The notes under the pieces were generated by a model that ran no database searches, was not told where the DNA came from, and saw nothing but the letters and a program-made list of their open reading frames with translations. A stretch of DNA of 64,000 bases from positions 186,001 through 250,000 of the forward strand of contig NZ_CP120469.1 in NCBI RefSeq assembly GCF_029490015.1, in the 5' to 3' direction. Below are positions 42,116-51,292 of this stretch, in pieces; position 1 is the first letter of the stretch; the number at the start of each line of letters is the position of its first letter. A program made the position numbers and the translations under genes. Source of the stretch: Halobaculum limi. GTDB lineage: Archaea; Halobacteriota; Halobacteria; Halobacteriales; Haloferacaceae.

Positions 42116-44077
42116 ATGACCGTTCTCACTCGCGAACACCGTTCGCTGGCGCTTCCGCTCGGCGTCTGTCTGGCGCTCGCTGTCGGTCTGGTGGCTGCGG
42201 ACGTGCTCGGCTTGCTCCCACGACCAACGTTGGTGCGAGCCGCGTTCACGCTTGTTGGAGCCGTCGTCGCCGCGCTCTTGTTCGTCGGGTCACTAGGTGA
42301 ACGCCAGGCAGTCTCACGGCGAGTCCCACCGAGCCTCGTCACTAAGGCCGTCCTTGTACTGGCTGGTGGCGGTGTTATCGCAACTGCGCTAGTAGGAGAT
42401 CGAGTGATTGTGTTCGCGGTCGTTCTCACACTCGGACTAGGGCTAGTCGCGCTGCAGCTCAGGGCCGAGCCGTCGGTTCCGGCGGTGCTGACCCAACTCA
42501 GTGCGCTCTTTTTCGCCGGTCGACTCGGGAAGTACCTCACGACCGATGTGTACTTCGGCGGGACCGACACCTTCGCTCACGTTGCTGCAGTCGACACGCT
42601 GCTTCGGGTACGTTACTGGGCAGCGATCCCCCACGGATACGACCTCTATCCCGTCTTTCACCTCGTCGTCGGGACTGTGCGGTACGCGACGGGGTTGGAG
42701 AGCTACGACGCGCTCGTGTTGACCGGTATCGGGTTGTTTACGCTCGTTGTCCCGATCGCGTACCTCCTCGGTCGGTCCGTGTTCGGCTCTCGGCGCCTCG
42801 GTCTCCTGGCGGCGCTGTCGGTTCCAATTCTTGAGTTCTTCTCCTATCACGCAGTGTACTTCTATCCGCAGGCACTGGCGAGCGTCCTCATCCTCGTTGC
42901 CTTATTCGTCAACAGTCAGCTACGCTATGCGGTCGATGAGCGTGCATTCCGGCGACTCTCCGTGTTCGTCGTCGGCCTCGTAGCCACGATGGTTATCACC
43001 CACCACCTGACGTATCTCCTCTTCACCGTGGTCGCAATCGTCGCCGTCCCGGTATCGCTCATCCGGCCGTATCTATTTGGCAGGCCACAGTCCCACAGTC
43101 GACGCTGGTTCCGGTTCCGCTGGCTGTTCCCCGGCGTGGTCGGCGGGGTGTTTTTGCTCGCGTACTGGTCGTACTCGCCCAGTCTCATCACCGTAGGGAT
43201 CGTCCAGCTAAGCCTCGGTGTGCTGTTCGACGTGGCTGAGATGCCCGCCGAACAGCTGTATACCTACGGGACGACACTGCCGGTCGACAGCGTCGGCCGA
43301 GCCGTCGAGTGGCTGTCGACCGCGACGGGCATCTACGCCATCGGACTCGCCTCGATCCTACTTCTGGCTGGGTATGAACTGTTCGACGCCCTCGGGACGT
43401 ACAGGCGCGGATTCACGTTGACCATCGCCGGACTTGGACTGTCTGCCCTCCTCCTACCGGTCCCGATCTCCATCCCACAGATAGAACGGCTGAAGTTCGT
43501 TGTGACGCTCGTGGCCATCTTCCCGGTCGCCGTGGGTCTGGGACGCGTGTTATCCGTCGACCGGCGCTACGCCGCCGTGGCCGTCCTCCTCGTCGCAGCT
43601 ATGGGCGGTGCAACAGGGTTCACAGTTCTTGTCGCTGACGACGCCGCTGGTGTATACCTTGAGGAACCGCGTGAACAGGTATCGATGAGCGACGACCAGT
43701 ACCGTTCCATAGGTCTGACAGCCGCGTTCATCCAGCGGTCCGCTGCGGGGCCCGTTGCCACCGACAAGATAACCAATCGGGCCTTCGAGACATCTCAATT
43801 CAACGCGACCGGACAGCTTCGAGCCGAGCCCGGAGGGGTGCGCACCGACGCACCGTTCCTCGTCGTTCGCAACAGCTGGACCGACCACATCGTCGCGCTG
43901 GGGGATGCAATCCGGAGCGGAGGGCTCGGACGGGTGGCCGTTGGCGACGACACCTTTGCGCGAACCGACGCCACGGTCAATAAGGTGTATTCCACCAGTC
44001 ACACCCACATCTACTACAGCGAGGATGGCCACACGGGTATCTACGGGGACACCACCTCTGCTGCGTCGCTTGAGTAG
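42116..44077 (+). CDS. polytopic membrane protein, GT-C glycosyltransferase-like
   Basis: About 13 hydrophobic segments over the first 480 residues, followed by a 150-residue outer domain (YLEEPREQVSMSDDQYRSIG to KVYSTSHTHIYYSED). Between the early helices lies a loop with DVYFGGTDTFAHVAAVDTLL, an acidic DxD-like motif (GGTDTF) expected in the first outer loop of GT-C enzymes. The plan fits a membrane glycosyltransferase using a lipid-linked sugar, or a polymerase. It precedes and converges on the flippase gene. The donor and acceptor are not known. Confidence 0.8.
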   Translation: MTVLTREHRSLALPLGVCLALAVGLVAADVLGLLPRPTLVRAAFTLVGAVVAALLFVGSLGERQAVSRRVPPSLVTKAVLVLAGGGVIATALVGDRVIVFAVVLTLGLGLVALQLRAEPSVPAVLTQLSALFFAGRLGKYLTTDVYFGGTDTFAHVAAVDTLLRVRYWAAIPHGYDLYPVFHLVVGTVRYATGLESYDALVLTGIGLFTLVVPIAYLLGRSVFGSRRLGLLAALSVPILEFFSYHAVYFYPQALASVLILVALFVNSQLRYAVDERAFRRLSVFVVGLVATMVITHHLTYLLFTVVAIVAVPVSLIRPYLFGRPQSHSRRWFRFRWLFPGVVGGVFLLAYWSYSPSLITVGIVQLSLGVLFDVAEMPAEQLYTYGTTLPVDSVGRAVEWLSTATGIYAIGLASILLLAGYELFDALGTYRRGFTLTIAGLGLSALLLPVPISIPQIERLKFVVTLVAIFPVAVGLGRVLSVDRRYAAVAVLLVAAMGGATGFTVLVADDAAGVYLEEPREQVSMSDDQYRSIGLTAAFIQRSAAGPVATDKITNRAFETSQFNATGQLRAEPGGVRTDAPFLVVRNSWTDHIVALGDAIRSGGLGRVAVGDDTFARTDATVNKVYSTSHTHIYYSEDGHTGIYGDTTSAASLE

Positions 44078-44170
44078 ATGTGAACGGGCTCAATGCGATA
44101 CTGTCCGTGCCCCAGTCCGGAAGTCGTGCGACGTTCTGCGCCTGGCGCGAGTTCGGCTCGTGTTCACGAC

Positions 44171-45643
44171 TCAACCGCTGAACTGACGAACAGCGGCGAA
44201 GAACTTCCCGCGGAGGGTCGGAACAGCGAACAGGACTGCTCCGTAGACGACACCGCCGAGGAGTATCCGAGCGATAAGTCCAACCAGCGTCGCCGGGAGT
44301 ACTGTCCCTGCTGCGATGACTGCACCACCCATCAATCCGGCCCCCACAACACACAACCCGACCTCTCGGACGGGGAACTCGATCGGGATGAGATGACGGA
44401 GGAATCCGCCGAGAACGACGGTGTTGATTGCCATCGAGACTCCCGTCGCGACTCCGGCACCGACGAGCCCGTATTGGGGGACCAACAGGACGTTTAACAC
44501 GATGTTCAATGCCAGTGACGCGACGGTCGCGTAGGCACCGATGTCCGGCCGGTCAACCGCCCGAACGGTCGCGTCGAAGACGTTGTTCACCGCAGCGACT
44601 AACTTCTCGCCCATCAGGACGACGAACGCGGCCGCGGCGATGACGAACTCCGGCCCGAAGACGAGCCCGAGGATCTGCTCGGAGAGCAGTGCGACTCCGA
44701 CGAACGAGGGAATGACGAGGACCAGCGACGCCAAGAGTCCGTCCCGGACCGTCGGCGAGATGCGATCACGCTGCCCAGCGGCGTCCCACGCGCTCATCTG
44801 CGCGAAGACGGTATTAGCGACAACACCGCCCACGATTCCGGTCATCAGCGTCACCCGCCAAGCCAGTTCGTACGCGGCAACGTCGGCACTCGTGAGGAAC
44901 AACCCGATAACCAGGATGTCAAGCGTGTTGTACGCGTGGCCGCCAAGGCCCCAGATCCCATTGAATTTCGCATAGTCGACGAGGGTTCGAACGTGTCGAA
45001 TCGACGGGCGGGTGGGAACTGTCGAGATCCGCCGCAAGCCGCCCGCGAGCATAACGAGGTAGCCGGCGATGAGCCCGTAGACTAGCGCCAGCGGGCCCGC
45101 ACCGAACCGGACCAGGGCGACCGACACGACGACGTATGTCACCAGACGCAAGAACTGGAGGATCGCCGTCTCGTCGGCTCGCAACTCCGCTCGCATAACG
45201 TGGACCGACAGCACCGCCAGTTGAGACAGTACTAACGCCACCAACAGCGGACCAACCACAACAGCACCGACGTAGGCGTTGATGCTGCCGCGGAACGGGA
45301 CAACGACTGACACCAGTGCGAGCACCAACACGCCCTTCAGGAGAAGCCCAGCGCCGAGGACGGAACCGGGCTCGTTCCCCTCGCTGATCCGTTTCTCGAT
45401 CGCGCCGTTGATCCCGAAGTCTCCGAACGTCCCGAGTGTTCCAAGCGCGGCTTCGAACAAGAAGAACACACCCAGCGCTGTGGCCCCCAGCGCCATCGCG
45501 AAATACACCGTCGACCCGAACCCGATGATGACGCCGACGATCTCAAGCGCCAAGAGGAGACCGCCCGCCCGCGCGAAGTTCAGCTGTCGAGGAATCACCG
45601 ACCCTGCGAGCGGTCGAACGGGAGCTGGTTTATCTTCGGTCAC
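44171..45643 (-). CDS. Wzx-like flippase (polysaccharide biosynthesis protein)
   Basis: GTG start. Fourteen or so helices spread over 490 aa, beginning IPRQLNFARAGGLLLALEIV. FFLFEAALGTLGTFGDFGIN and AIEKRISEGNEPG are typical of the Wzx/MATE-like family that turns lipid-linked oligosaccharides from the inside to the outside of the membrane (AglR-like in haloarchaea). It is the last gene of the minus-strand glycosyltransferase run, 178 bases downstream of GT2-b, and probably exports the glycan those enzymes build. Confidence 0.93.
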   Translation of the reverse strand: MTEDKPAPVRPLAGSVIPRQLNFARAGGLLLALEIVGVIIGFGSTVYFAMALGATALGVFFLFEAALGTLGTFGDFGINGAIEKRISEGNEPGSVLGAGLLLKGVLVLALVSVVVPFRGSINAYVGAVVVGPLLVALVLSQLAVLSVHVMRAELRADETAILQFLRLVTYVVVSVALVRFGAGPLALVYGLIAGYLVMLAGGLRRISTVPTRPSIRHVRTLVDYAKFNGIWGLGGHAYNTLDILVIGLFLTSADVAAYELAWRVTLMTGIVGGVVANTVFAQMSAWDAAGQRDRISPTVRDGLLASLVLVIPSFVGVALLSEQILGLVFGPEFVIAAAAFVVLMGEKLVAAVNNVFDATVRAVDRPDIGAYATVASLALNIVLNVLLVPQYGLVGAGVATGVSMAINTVVLGGFLRHLIPIEFPVREVGLCVVGAGLMGGAVIAAGTVLPATLVGLIARILLGGVVYGAVLFAVPTLRGKFFAAVRQFSG

Positions 45644-45821
45644 AGACGCCCCCGAACTCCAGCGAGATCATCGCGCTCGCTCTGACTGCTCGCGCAAACG
45701 GGGTCAGAAGAGATACACACCCAGTTGGCCAACACGATGTCCCAAACTCTGGTTCGGTACCCGGGGTCAGTCGCACTGCGACACGGCTTGTCGCCGTCGT
45801 TTGGGGATCTCTTGGGGTTGA

Positions 45822-46598
45822 TCACTGTTCTCGACTGATCGGGATAGTACGATACCAGAGCGTCCACAGCAGGTGCCAAAGCGTGTACGGATGCGGTGAA
45901 ATGCGAAGCGCTCGCAAGAGATACGACACTGCGCGGTCGTACTCTCTTTCTCGCCGGAGTGCGACCCCCACAGTCGTGAAAGCCTGCACGTAGTAGATGT
46001 TCAGGTACGGATGCGCCGCAGGAACTCGTTGATCGGCGAGGTAGGCGAACTCCGTACAGGCTTCTACGTACTCATCAACTGAAATACCGCTCGCCATCAT
46101 ACTCCGGTCGTGGTGACGGCGGACAAACAAGTCGGGACAGAAACATACGCCGCCTTGTGTCGCCGCCTCCAGCGCGTATAGTCGGTCCTCGTCCCGATTC
46201 AATCCCGACTCGAAGGTGGCTGACACACGTTCAGTGTCGACGAGCATCGAGGAAGTGAACGACGTCAACTCATTCACCATAATACCGTAGACGAACTCAT
46301 CGAGTGACATTGGCTTACCTTCCAGACAGAACCCGGAGTCGGTGTCGGCCATCCGGTCAAGTTGTCGCTCGAGCTTATCGGGTTTCCAGAGGTCGTCGGC
46401 GTCCAGAAAGGCGACGTATCGAGTGGTGGCCCGCTTTAACCCCGCGTTGCGGGCGTCGGCCGGACCGGTGTCGACGTCGTCGACGACGACTAGGTCCGTG
46501 TTAACCGTCTGTGCGGCCACTGTCTCTTTGGCCTCCCCAAGCATCTCCGGCGGGGTGAATCGCTCGCTGTAGGGGACGACGACCGTGACAGTCACCAT
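45822..46598 (-). CDS. GT2 glycosyltransferase (copy b)
   Basis: ATG 46598 (MVTVTVVVPYSERFTPPEML) overlaps the stop of the preceding GT4 gene by seven bases; longer starts add a Gly-rich chance sequence. The GT-A core shows VVVDDVDTGPADARNAGLKR and YVAFLDADDLWKPDKLERQL (DADD = DXD motif). It lacks a membrane helix, so it is peripheral. It likely adds one sugar to a lipid-linked glycan. The C-terminal 60 residues (YDRAVSYLLRALRISPHPYT) resemble a TPR-like helical pair. Confidence 0.9.
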   Translation of the reverse strand: MVTVTVVVPYSERFTPPEMLGEAKETVAAQTVNTDLVVVDDVDTGPADARNAGLKRATTRYVAFLDADDLWKPDKLERQLDRMADTDSGFCLEGKPMSLDEFVYGIMVNELTSFTSSMLVDTERVSATFESGLNRDEDRLYALEAATQGGVCFCPDLFVRRHHDRSMMASGISVDEYVEACTEFAYLADQRVPAAHPYLNIYYVQAFTTVGVALRREREYDRAVSYLLRALRISPHPYTLWHLLWTLWYRTIPISREQ

Positions 46599-47788
46599 TC
46601 GGCCATCACCGCCTCGTGGACGTCCGTCACCCGTTGTGCGTGTGCACTCCATGTCCAGTCTTGATCGAGAAGACGTTGGAGCCCCGCTGCACCCATTGCC
46701 CGCAGGCGTTCGGGATCGTCAAGCAATTCATCCAGTACGCGGGTCAGCGTTGTCGGGTCCCTCGGGGGGATCAACACACCCGTCTCGCCGTCGTCGACCA
46801 TCTCAGGGATCCCCCCAACCGCAGAGGCAACGACGGGGGTCTCTGCCGCCATCGCCTCGTAAATGACCGTTGGTCGCCCTTCCGTCCAGCTGGGGTGGAC
46901 CAAGAGGTCGGCTGCGACCTGCCAGCGACGCAGCGCCATTGGGTCGAGTCGCCACTGAGACCTGGCGGGATGTGCGAGCTCACCTAGTTGGTCCAGCAGC
47001 CACCACCGGAGGTCGCCCTCGTGGCCGACCGTGACGAGCATCACGTCTTCCCGATCAAGCGCGTCGACCGCCTCAACCAGTTCCTTCACGCCCTTCTGTT
47101 CGGTGTAGGCCCCGACGTACAATAGCAACTTCGTGTCTGGATCGATGCCCAACTCCGCTCGGATCTCCTTACGATGGTCGGTGGGGAACTTCGAGGGGTC
47201 TTCGCCGATGGGAACAGTCTCGACTTTCTCTTCAGGGGCGAACCGCCGGGCAACGGTGGCCAACTCGTCGCTGACTACGAGGATACGAGCGGCGTAATCG
47301 ATAGTCTCACGGATGCGCCGTTGTGCCTGCTCGTTGAATGAATCAAAGTTGTGCAGGTCGACGGCGTGGCTGGTTACCACAAGCGGCAGGTCGTGTTCCC
47401 GGCAGTACGGCAACAATCCGTATCCGTCGAGATAGATGTCGGAGGTATGGACCACGTCGTGCGGAGTCTCGAACGTCCGTTCGACGTAACGGGGGACGCG
47501 CTTTTGGAGAGAATCTCCGGAGACATGATAGAACCGCCGTTTCGGAATCATATACAGGAATCGGGGGTAGTGAGCCACGTAGCTCCCCCAGCGCTCGGTG
47601 TTGGGAACCCGTGAGTACTCTGAGAACGGGCCTATCGGTGGGGCGAAGGGTGTCGGCACGACCACGTCGAGATCTGCGTGTGTGCTGTTGATCGCATCGA
47701 ACGAGCGGTGATTGAACGGGGAGCGAACCTGAAGTGGATGGCTCTGGTGGTGGATACAACAGGCCAGTACATCGTAGGGGTCGCTCAT
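46592..47788 (-). CDS. GT4 glycosyltransferase (copy b)
   Basis: GT-B enzyme of 398 aa. The C-terminal donor domain shows LLLYVGAYTEQKGVKELVEA, DLLVHPSWTEGRPTVIYEAM (the E-x7-E signature) and VVASAVGGIPEMVDDGETGV. The N-terminal half contains TPFAPPIGPFSEYSRVPNTE and TERWGSYVAHYPRFLYMIPK, shared almost word for word with copy a at 48692-49915. ATG overlaps the GT2-a stop by four bases. Retaining transfer of a nucleotide-sugar to the growing glycan. Confidence 0.95.
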   Translation of the reverse strand: MSDPYDVLACCIHHQSHPLQVRSPFNHRSFDAINSTHADLDVVVPTPFAPPIGPFSEYSRVPNTERWGSYVAHYPRFLYMIPKRRFYHVSGDSLQKRVPRYVERTFETPHDVVHTSDIYLDGYGLLPYCREHDLPLVVTSHAVDLHNFDSFNEQAQRRIRETIDYAARILVVSDELATVARRFAPEEKVETVPIGEDPSKFPTDHRKEIRAELGIDPDTKLLLYVGAYTEQKGVKELVEAVDALDREDVMLVTVGHEGDLRWWLLDQLGELAHPARSQWRLDPMALRRWQVAADLLVHPSWTEGRPTVIYEAMAAETPVVASAVGGIPEMVDDGETGVLIPPRDPTTLTRVLDELLDDPERLRAMGAAGLQRLLDQDWTWSAHAQRVTDVHEAVMAEW

Positions 47789-48699
47789 CGGTCCCCCCTC
47801 AGGAGGGCTCGCACGCCAAGCACCGACCAGAAGGCCACCCGGGCGAGGTTCTTGGGTCGGACGAGCGTCGCCGCGTCGAGATACTTGACGCCCTCCTCGA
47901 ACTGACCCTCGGCAAGGAAGTGGCCGACAAGCCCCATCCGGTGGATGCGCTCAACTGGCACGCCGCGCGACTCAAGATCGGCGACAAGGTCGGCGTTCCG
48001 TTCCAGAAAGCGCCGGTCATTCACGACGCAGGCGCTTGCCGAGGCGTTGCCGGTGAAGTGGGTGACCGCCAGCGCCTCGTCGACGTACGCCAGCTTCCCG
48101 ACCGCGAGCACTCGTAGAACAAGATCCCAGTCCTCGAACAGGGACAGCCCTTCGTCGAATCCACCGGTCGCGTTCAACACGTCGCGCTCGACCAACAGTG
48201 TCGACCCCGGTCCCATAAACACCTGCATAGACAACAGTGCCTCCGCCAACTCTCGGCCACCCTCGCGTGGTGCTCCCGAGCGGAAAACCCGATCGGAGAC
48301 GACGGCCGCGAGCCGGTCGAGCGCTGAGAGCCCCCCTGTTGCCACATCGCAGTAGACCCCGACCCATCCCTCGCCGCGCTCGGCCAGCGTCGAGAGCTGG
48401 CGTTCGAGCTTGTTCGGGAGCCACTCGTCATCAGAATCGAGGAATGCGACATACTCCCCCGTCGCCGTCGCGAGACCTGTGTTTCGGGCGGCGCTCACGC
48501 CGCGGTTCGTCTCGTGGGCGAGATACCGAACTCGCTCATCGTCATAGGCTGTGACCACCGCCTCGGTGTCGTCCTCACTCCCGTCATCGACGACGACGAC
48601 CTCGATATCGTCGACCGTCTGGGCGAGTGCGCTGTCGATGGCCCGACCCACCATATCACCCCGTTCGTACGCTGGGATGACGACACTTACCTCAGGCAT
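47785..48699 (-). CDS. GT2 glycosyltransferase (copy a)
   Basis: GT-A core: MPEVSVVIPAYERGDMVGRA, VVVVDDGSEDDTEAVVTAYD, NRGVSAARNTGLATATGEYV and AFLDSDDEWLPNKLERQL. The DSDD motif binds the metal and nucleotide sugar. FDEGLSLFEDWDLVLRVLAV (ED motif) is the acceptor-side acid. C-terminal helices (GHFLAEGQFEEGVKYLDAAT) again look TPR-like, as in copy b. Starts eight bases inside the preceding gene's end. Confidence 0.93.
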   Translation of the reverse strand: MPEVSVVIPAYERGDMVGRAIDSALAQTVDDIEVVVVDDGSEDDTEAVVTAYDDERVRYLAHETNRGVSAARNTGLATATGEYVAFLDSDDEWLPNKLERQLSTLAERGEGWVGVYCDVATGGLSALDRLAAVVSDRVFRSGAPREGGRELAEALLSMQVFMGPGSTLLVERDVLNATGGFDEGLSLFEDWDLVLRVLAVGKLAYVDEALAVTHFTGNASASACVVNDRRFLERNADLVADLESRGVPVERIHRMGLVGHFLAEGQFEEGVKYLDAATLVRPKNLARVAFWSVLGVRALLRGDR

Positions 48700-49915
48700 C
48701 GATGACCTCTCGGTGGATTTCGTTCATACGCTGGCCGTGGCGGGCCCACGTCCACTCGTTGTCGAGCAGTCGTCGCAGTCCTGCCGCACCCATCGTTCGC
48801 AATCGCGCCGGGTCGTCGAGCAAGTAGTCCAGCGCTTCGGTCAACGCCTCGGGGTCGTAGGGAGGGACCAAAACACCAGTCTCACCGTCAACGATCATCT
48901 CTGGGATGCCGCCAACGTTCGACGCGAGTACGGGCGTCTTGGCAGCCATCGCTTCGTAGATGACTGTCGGGCGTGCCTCGAAGTGGCTTGGGAGAACGAG
49001 CAGGTCCGCCGCGACGTGGAGCCGTCGTACAGCGACAGGGTCCAACTCCCAGTACGCGTGAGCAGGGTGCGGCAACTTCCCCAGTTCGTCGAGCAGCCAC
49101 CAGCGTAACGCGCCGCCGTGGCCGACAGCGACAATACTCACATCGTCGCGATCTAAGTCATCGAGCGCATCAACGAGTTCCTCAACCCCTTTCTCTTTCT
49201 CGAAGCGCCCGATGTATAACAGCAGTTTCGTATCTGGGTCGATACCCAACTCCGCTCGGATAGCCTCCCGTCGGTCGGTCGGGTACTTTTCCGGGTCCTC
49301 GCCGATGGGAAGGGTCGTGACCTTGTCCGCGTTCGTGAACGTCCGAGCGAGCTCAGCCAGTTCGTCGCTCACGGTCAGGATTGCTGAAGCGTAGTCGATT
49401 GTCTCACGGATGTGCGACTGAACGGTGTCATTGAAGCGATCAAAGTTTTTCAGGTCCCCTGCGTGTGACAGTGCGACCAGCGGTACGTCGTGGCGTCGAC
49501 AGTACTCGAGCACCCCATAGCCGTCCAAGTAGAATCCACAGGTTTGGACCACGTCGTGCGGGATCTCGAACGTCCGTTCGACGTAGCGAGTGATGCGTTT
49601 CTGCGCCGAGTTTCCGGAGAGATGATAGAAATAGCGTTTCGGTAGGGCATAGAGGAACCGAGGGTAGTGGACCTCGTACGAACCCCACCGCTCCGTCCTC
49701 GGCACGTGTCGGTACTCCGAGAACGGACCGATTGGCGGAGCAAACGGAGTCGGTGAGACTACGTCCAGGTCAACACCGGTACTGTTGAGCGCATCGAAGG
49801 AGCGCTGGTTGAACGGTGTACGCACCGGGAAGAGGTGACTGGGGTGTTCGGTCGCACACCCAAGAACCCGGTATGTGGACTGCGACTCGGATCGGGAGGT
49901 AGCATCGTCTGACAT
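48692..49915 (-). CDS. GT4 glycosyltransferase (copy a), first gene of the overlapping run
   Basis: ATG 49915 (MSDDATSRSESQSTYRVLGC) matches the start of copy b better than an upstream GTG-type start. The donor domain has LLLYIGRFEKEKGVEELVDA, LLVLPSHFEARPTVIYEAMA and VLASNVGGIPEMIVDGETGV. It shares with copy b SPTPFAPPIGPFSEYRHVPR and TERWGSYEVHYPRFLYALPK. It begins a four-gene chain whose members all overlap (a-GT4, a-GT2, b-GT4, b-GT2), followed by the flippase. Divergent from the beta-helix gene at 50069. Confidence 0.95.
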   Translation of the reverse strand: MSDDATSRSESQSTYRVLGCATEHPSHLFPVRTPFNQRSFDALNSTGVDLDVVSPTPFAPPIGPFSEYRHVPRTERWGSYEVHYPRFLYALPKRYFYHLSGNSAQKRITRYVERTFEIPHDVVQTCGFYLDGYGVLEYCRRHDVPLVALSHAGDLKNFDRFNDTVQSHIRETIDYASAILTVSDELAELARTFTNADKVTTLPIGEDPEKYPTDRREAIRAELGIDPDTKLLLYIGRFEKEKGVEELVDALDDLDRDDVSIVAVGHGGALRWWLLDELGKLPHPAHAYWELDPVAVRRLHVAADLLVLPSHFEARPTVIYEAMAAKTPVLASNVGGIPEMIVDGETGVLVPPYDPEALTEALDYLLDDPARLRTMGAAGLRRLLDNEWTWARHGQRMNEIHREVIDA

Positions 49916-50068
49916 GAGGGAGAACGCCGCGACGCGACGAGAGAGTACGTTCACCCTACCTACACCGAGTCCAGTGTTATGTTTTCCGGGCCGTCGTGAG
50001 CGTCGACAACGCTTTGGGTTGAAAGCGAGACCGAACGGACGTGTGTTCTCCCAGGATACCTCTCGCAG

Positions 50069-51250
50069 GTGGCTCCGGTGACCCAGCGGGTCACCCGTCG
50101 CTCGTATCTCGCGCTGTTGCTTGCCTCAACGACTGCTGGCTGTTCGCTGTCAGGGAGTGACGCGATGCCCACCGAGACGACAGTCACGCCGCGAGCCCTG
50201 ACCGACCTCGTGGCCGGTCACGTTGTCGCCGTCGGGCACAACCTCGACACGACCAGAGTCGACATCGACGCCACCGATACGCCGGTTCAAGACGCACTAG
50301 ACGCCGTCGCCGACAGCGGCGGACGCGTCTATCTCCCACCGGGGCGGGTCACCGAACGTGAGTCTGTCCGTCCACACCCGAACACCGGCATTTACGGGTT
50401 TGGGATGAACGTCTCCGTCCTCCACATCACCGAACCGAACACCGATGGCATCGTCTTCGACCGTCAGCCGCGGGCTAATCGCGTCCAACTGGACGGCTTC
50501 GAGCTTCGCGGCCCGGGGCCCAGCCAGCCCTCAGGCGTCGCTATTCACTTCCTCGATACCGGCAGCTACCCGCCCGCGGACCCGGCTGACTTCTACATCG
50601 GTCGGCTGTACTGCTGGGCGTGGAACAACTCCGTGTATCGCGTCGACGAGGAGGTCGGCCCCTTCCAGTGCCGCCACGACTTCCTGCGGATGGACGACTG
50701 CGACGCTGGCGAGGAGGAGGCCCTCATCGAATGGCGAAGTTCCTACGGCCCGGCAAACCAGTTCGGCACCGTCGTCGCCTATCCGTCAGCTGACTGGAGC
50801 GGCAGCGACAGCGACCTGCTGTACCAGCGCGGTGGAGAGATCGCCGTCGGCGACATCACTACCGGCGGAGCGACCGGGCGGGTCGTCGACTCACGGGGTG
50901 GTTGCTTGCAGGTCCGTCGCCTCCATTACGAACCGGAAAATCAACGGTCCGTGCCGAGTTCGCTCGTCCGCGTCGGCCCAGTCGGTGGGGCGCGATTCGA
51001 CGACGTGGTGGTTGACTCGGGAGCTGTAGAGTACGTGTACGAACTCGCTCGAGGGGCCGGCGGTGTCGTTCTCGGGGGGCCGCCGAGTGGTCGGGGAGCG
51101 GTTCGGAACAACGTCGTTGCCGTCAGCGGCCGCCTCGACGGGTCCCGTCCCTCGTTCTACTTCGGCCGGCCGGCCGATGTCGACGTGACAGGCAGATCGA
51201 ACACCGGGGGGCTGCGCGTCCTCGGTACTGCTGGCCGTGGGATGGGTTGA
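50069..51250 (+). CDS. Tat-exported beta-helix-like protein (paralog 1)
   Basis: GTG start (MAPVTQRVTRRSYLALLLAS, TAGC lipobox). The mature protein opens like a pectate-lyase-type right-handed beta helix: DTPVQDALDAVADSGGRVYL followed by PPGRVTERESV and IYGFGMNVSVLHI. Later come CWAWNNSVYRVDEEVGPFQC, GPANQFGTVVAYPSADWSG and TGGLRVLGTAG. The same segments occur in the protein at 53502-54830. It may bind or cleave polysaccharide on the cell surface. No clear catalytic acid trio can be assigned. Lies 43 bases before the next GT2 gene. Confidence 0.85.
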   Translation: MAPVTQRVTRRSYLALLLASTTAGCSLSGSDAMPTETTVTPRALTDLVAGHVVAVGHNLDTTRVDIDATDTPVQDALDAVADSGGRVYLPPGRVTERESVRPHPNTGIYGFGMNVSVLHITEPNTDGIVFDRQPRANRVQLDGFELRGPGPSQPSGVAIHFLDTGSYPPADPADFYIGRLYCWAWNNSVYRVDEEVGPFQCRHDFLRMDDCDAGEEEALIEWRSSYGPANQFGTVVAYPSADWSGSDSDLLYQRGGEIAVGDITTGGATGRVVDSRGGCLQVRRLHYEPENQRSVPSSLVRVGPVGGARFDDVVVDSGAVEYVYELARGAGGVVLGGPPSGRGAVRNNVVAVSGRLDGSRPSFYFGRPADVDVTGRSNTGGLRVLGTAGRGMG

Positions 51251-51292
51251 GCTATCGACGGGATTATTCGCAGACGCCACGAGCGGGCGACC

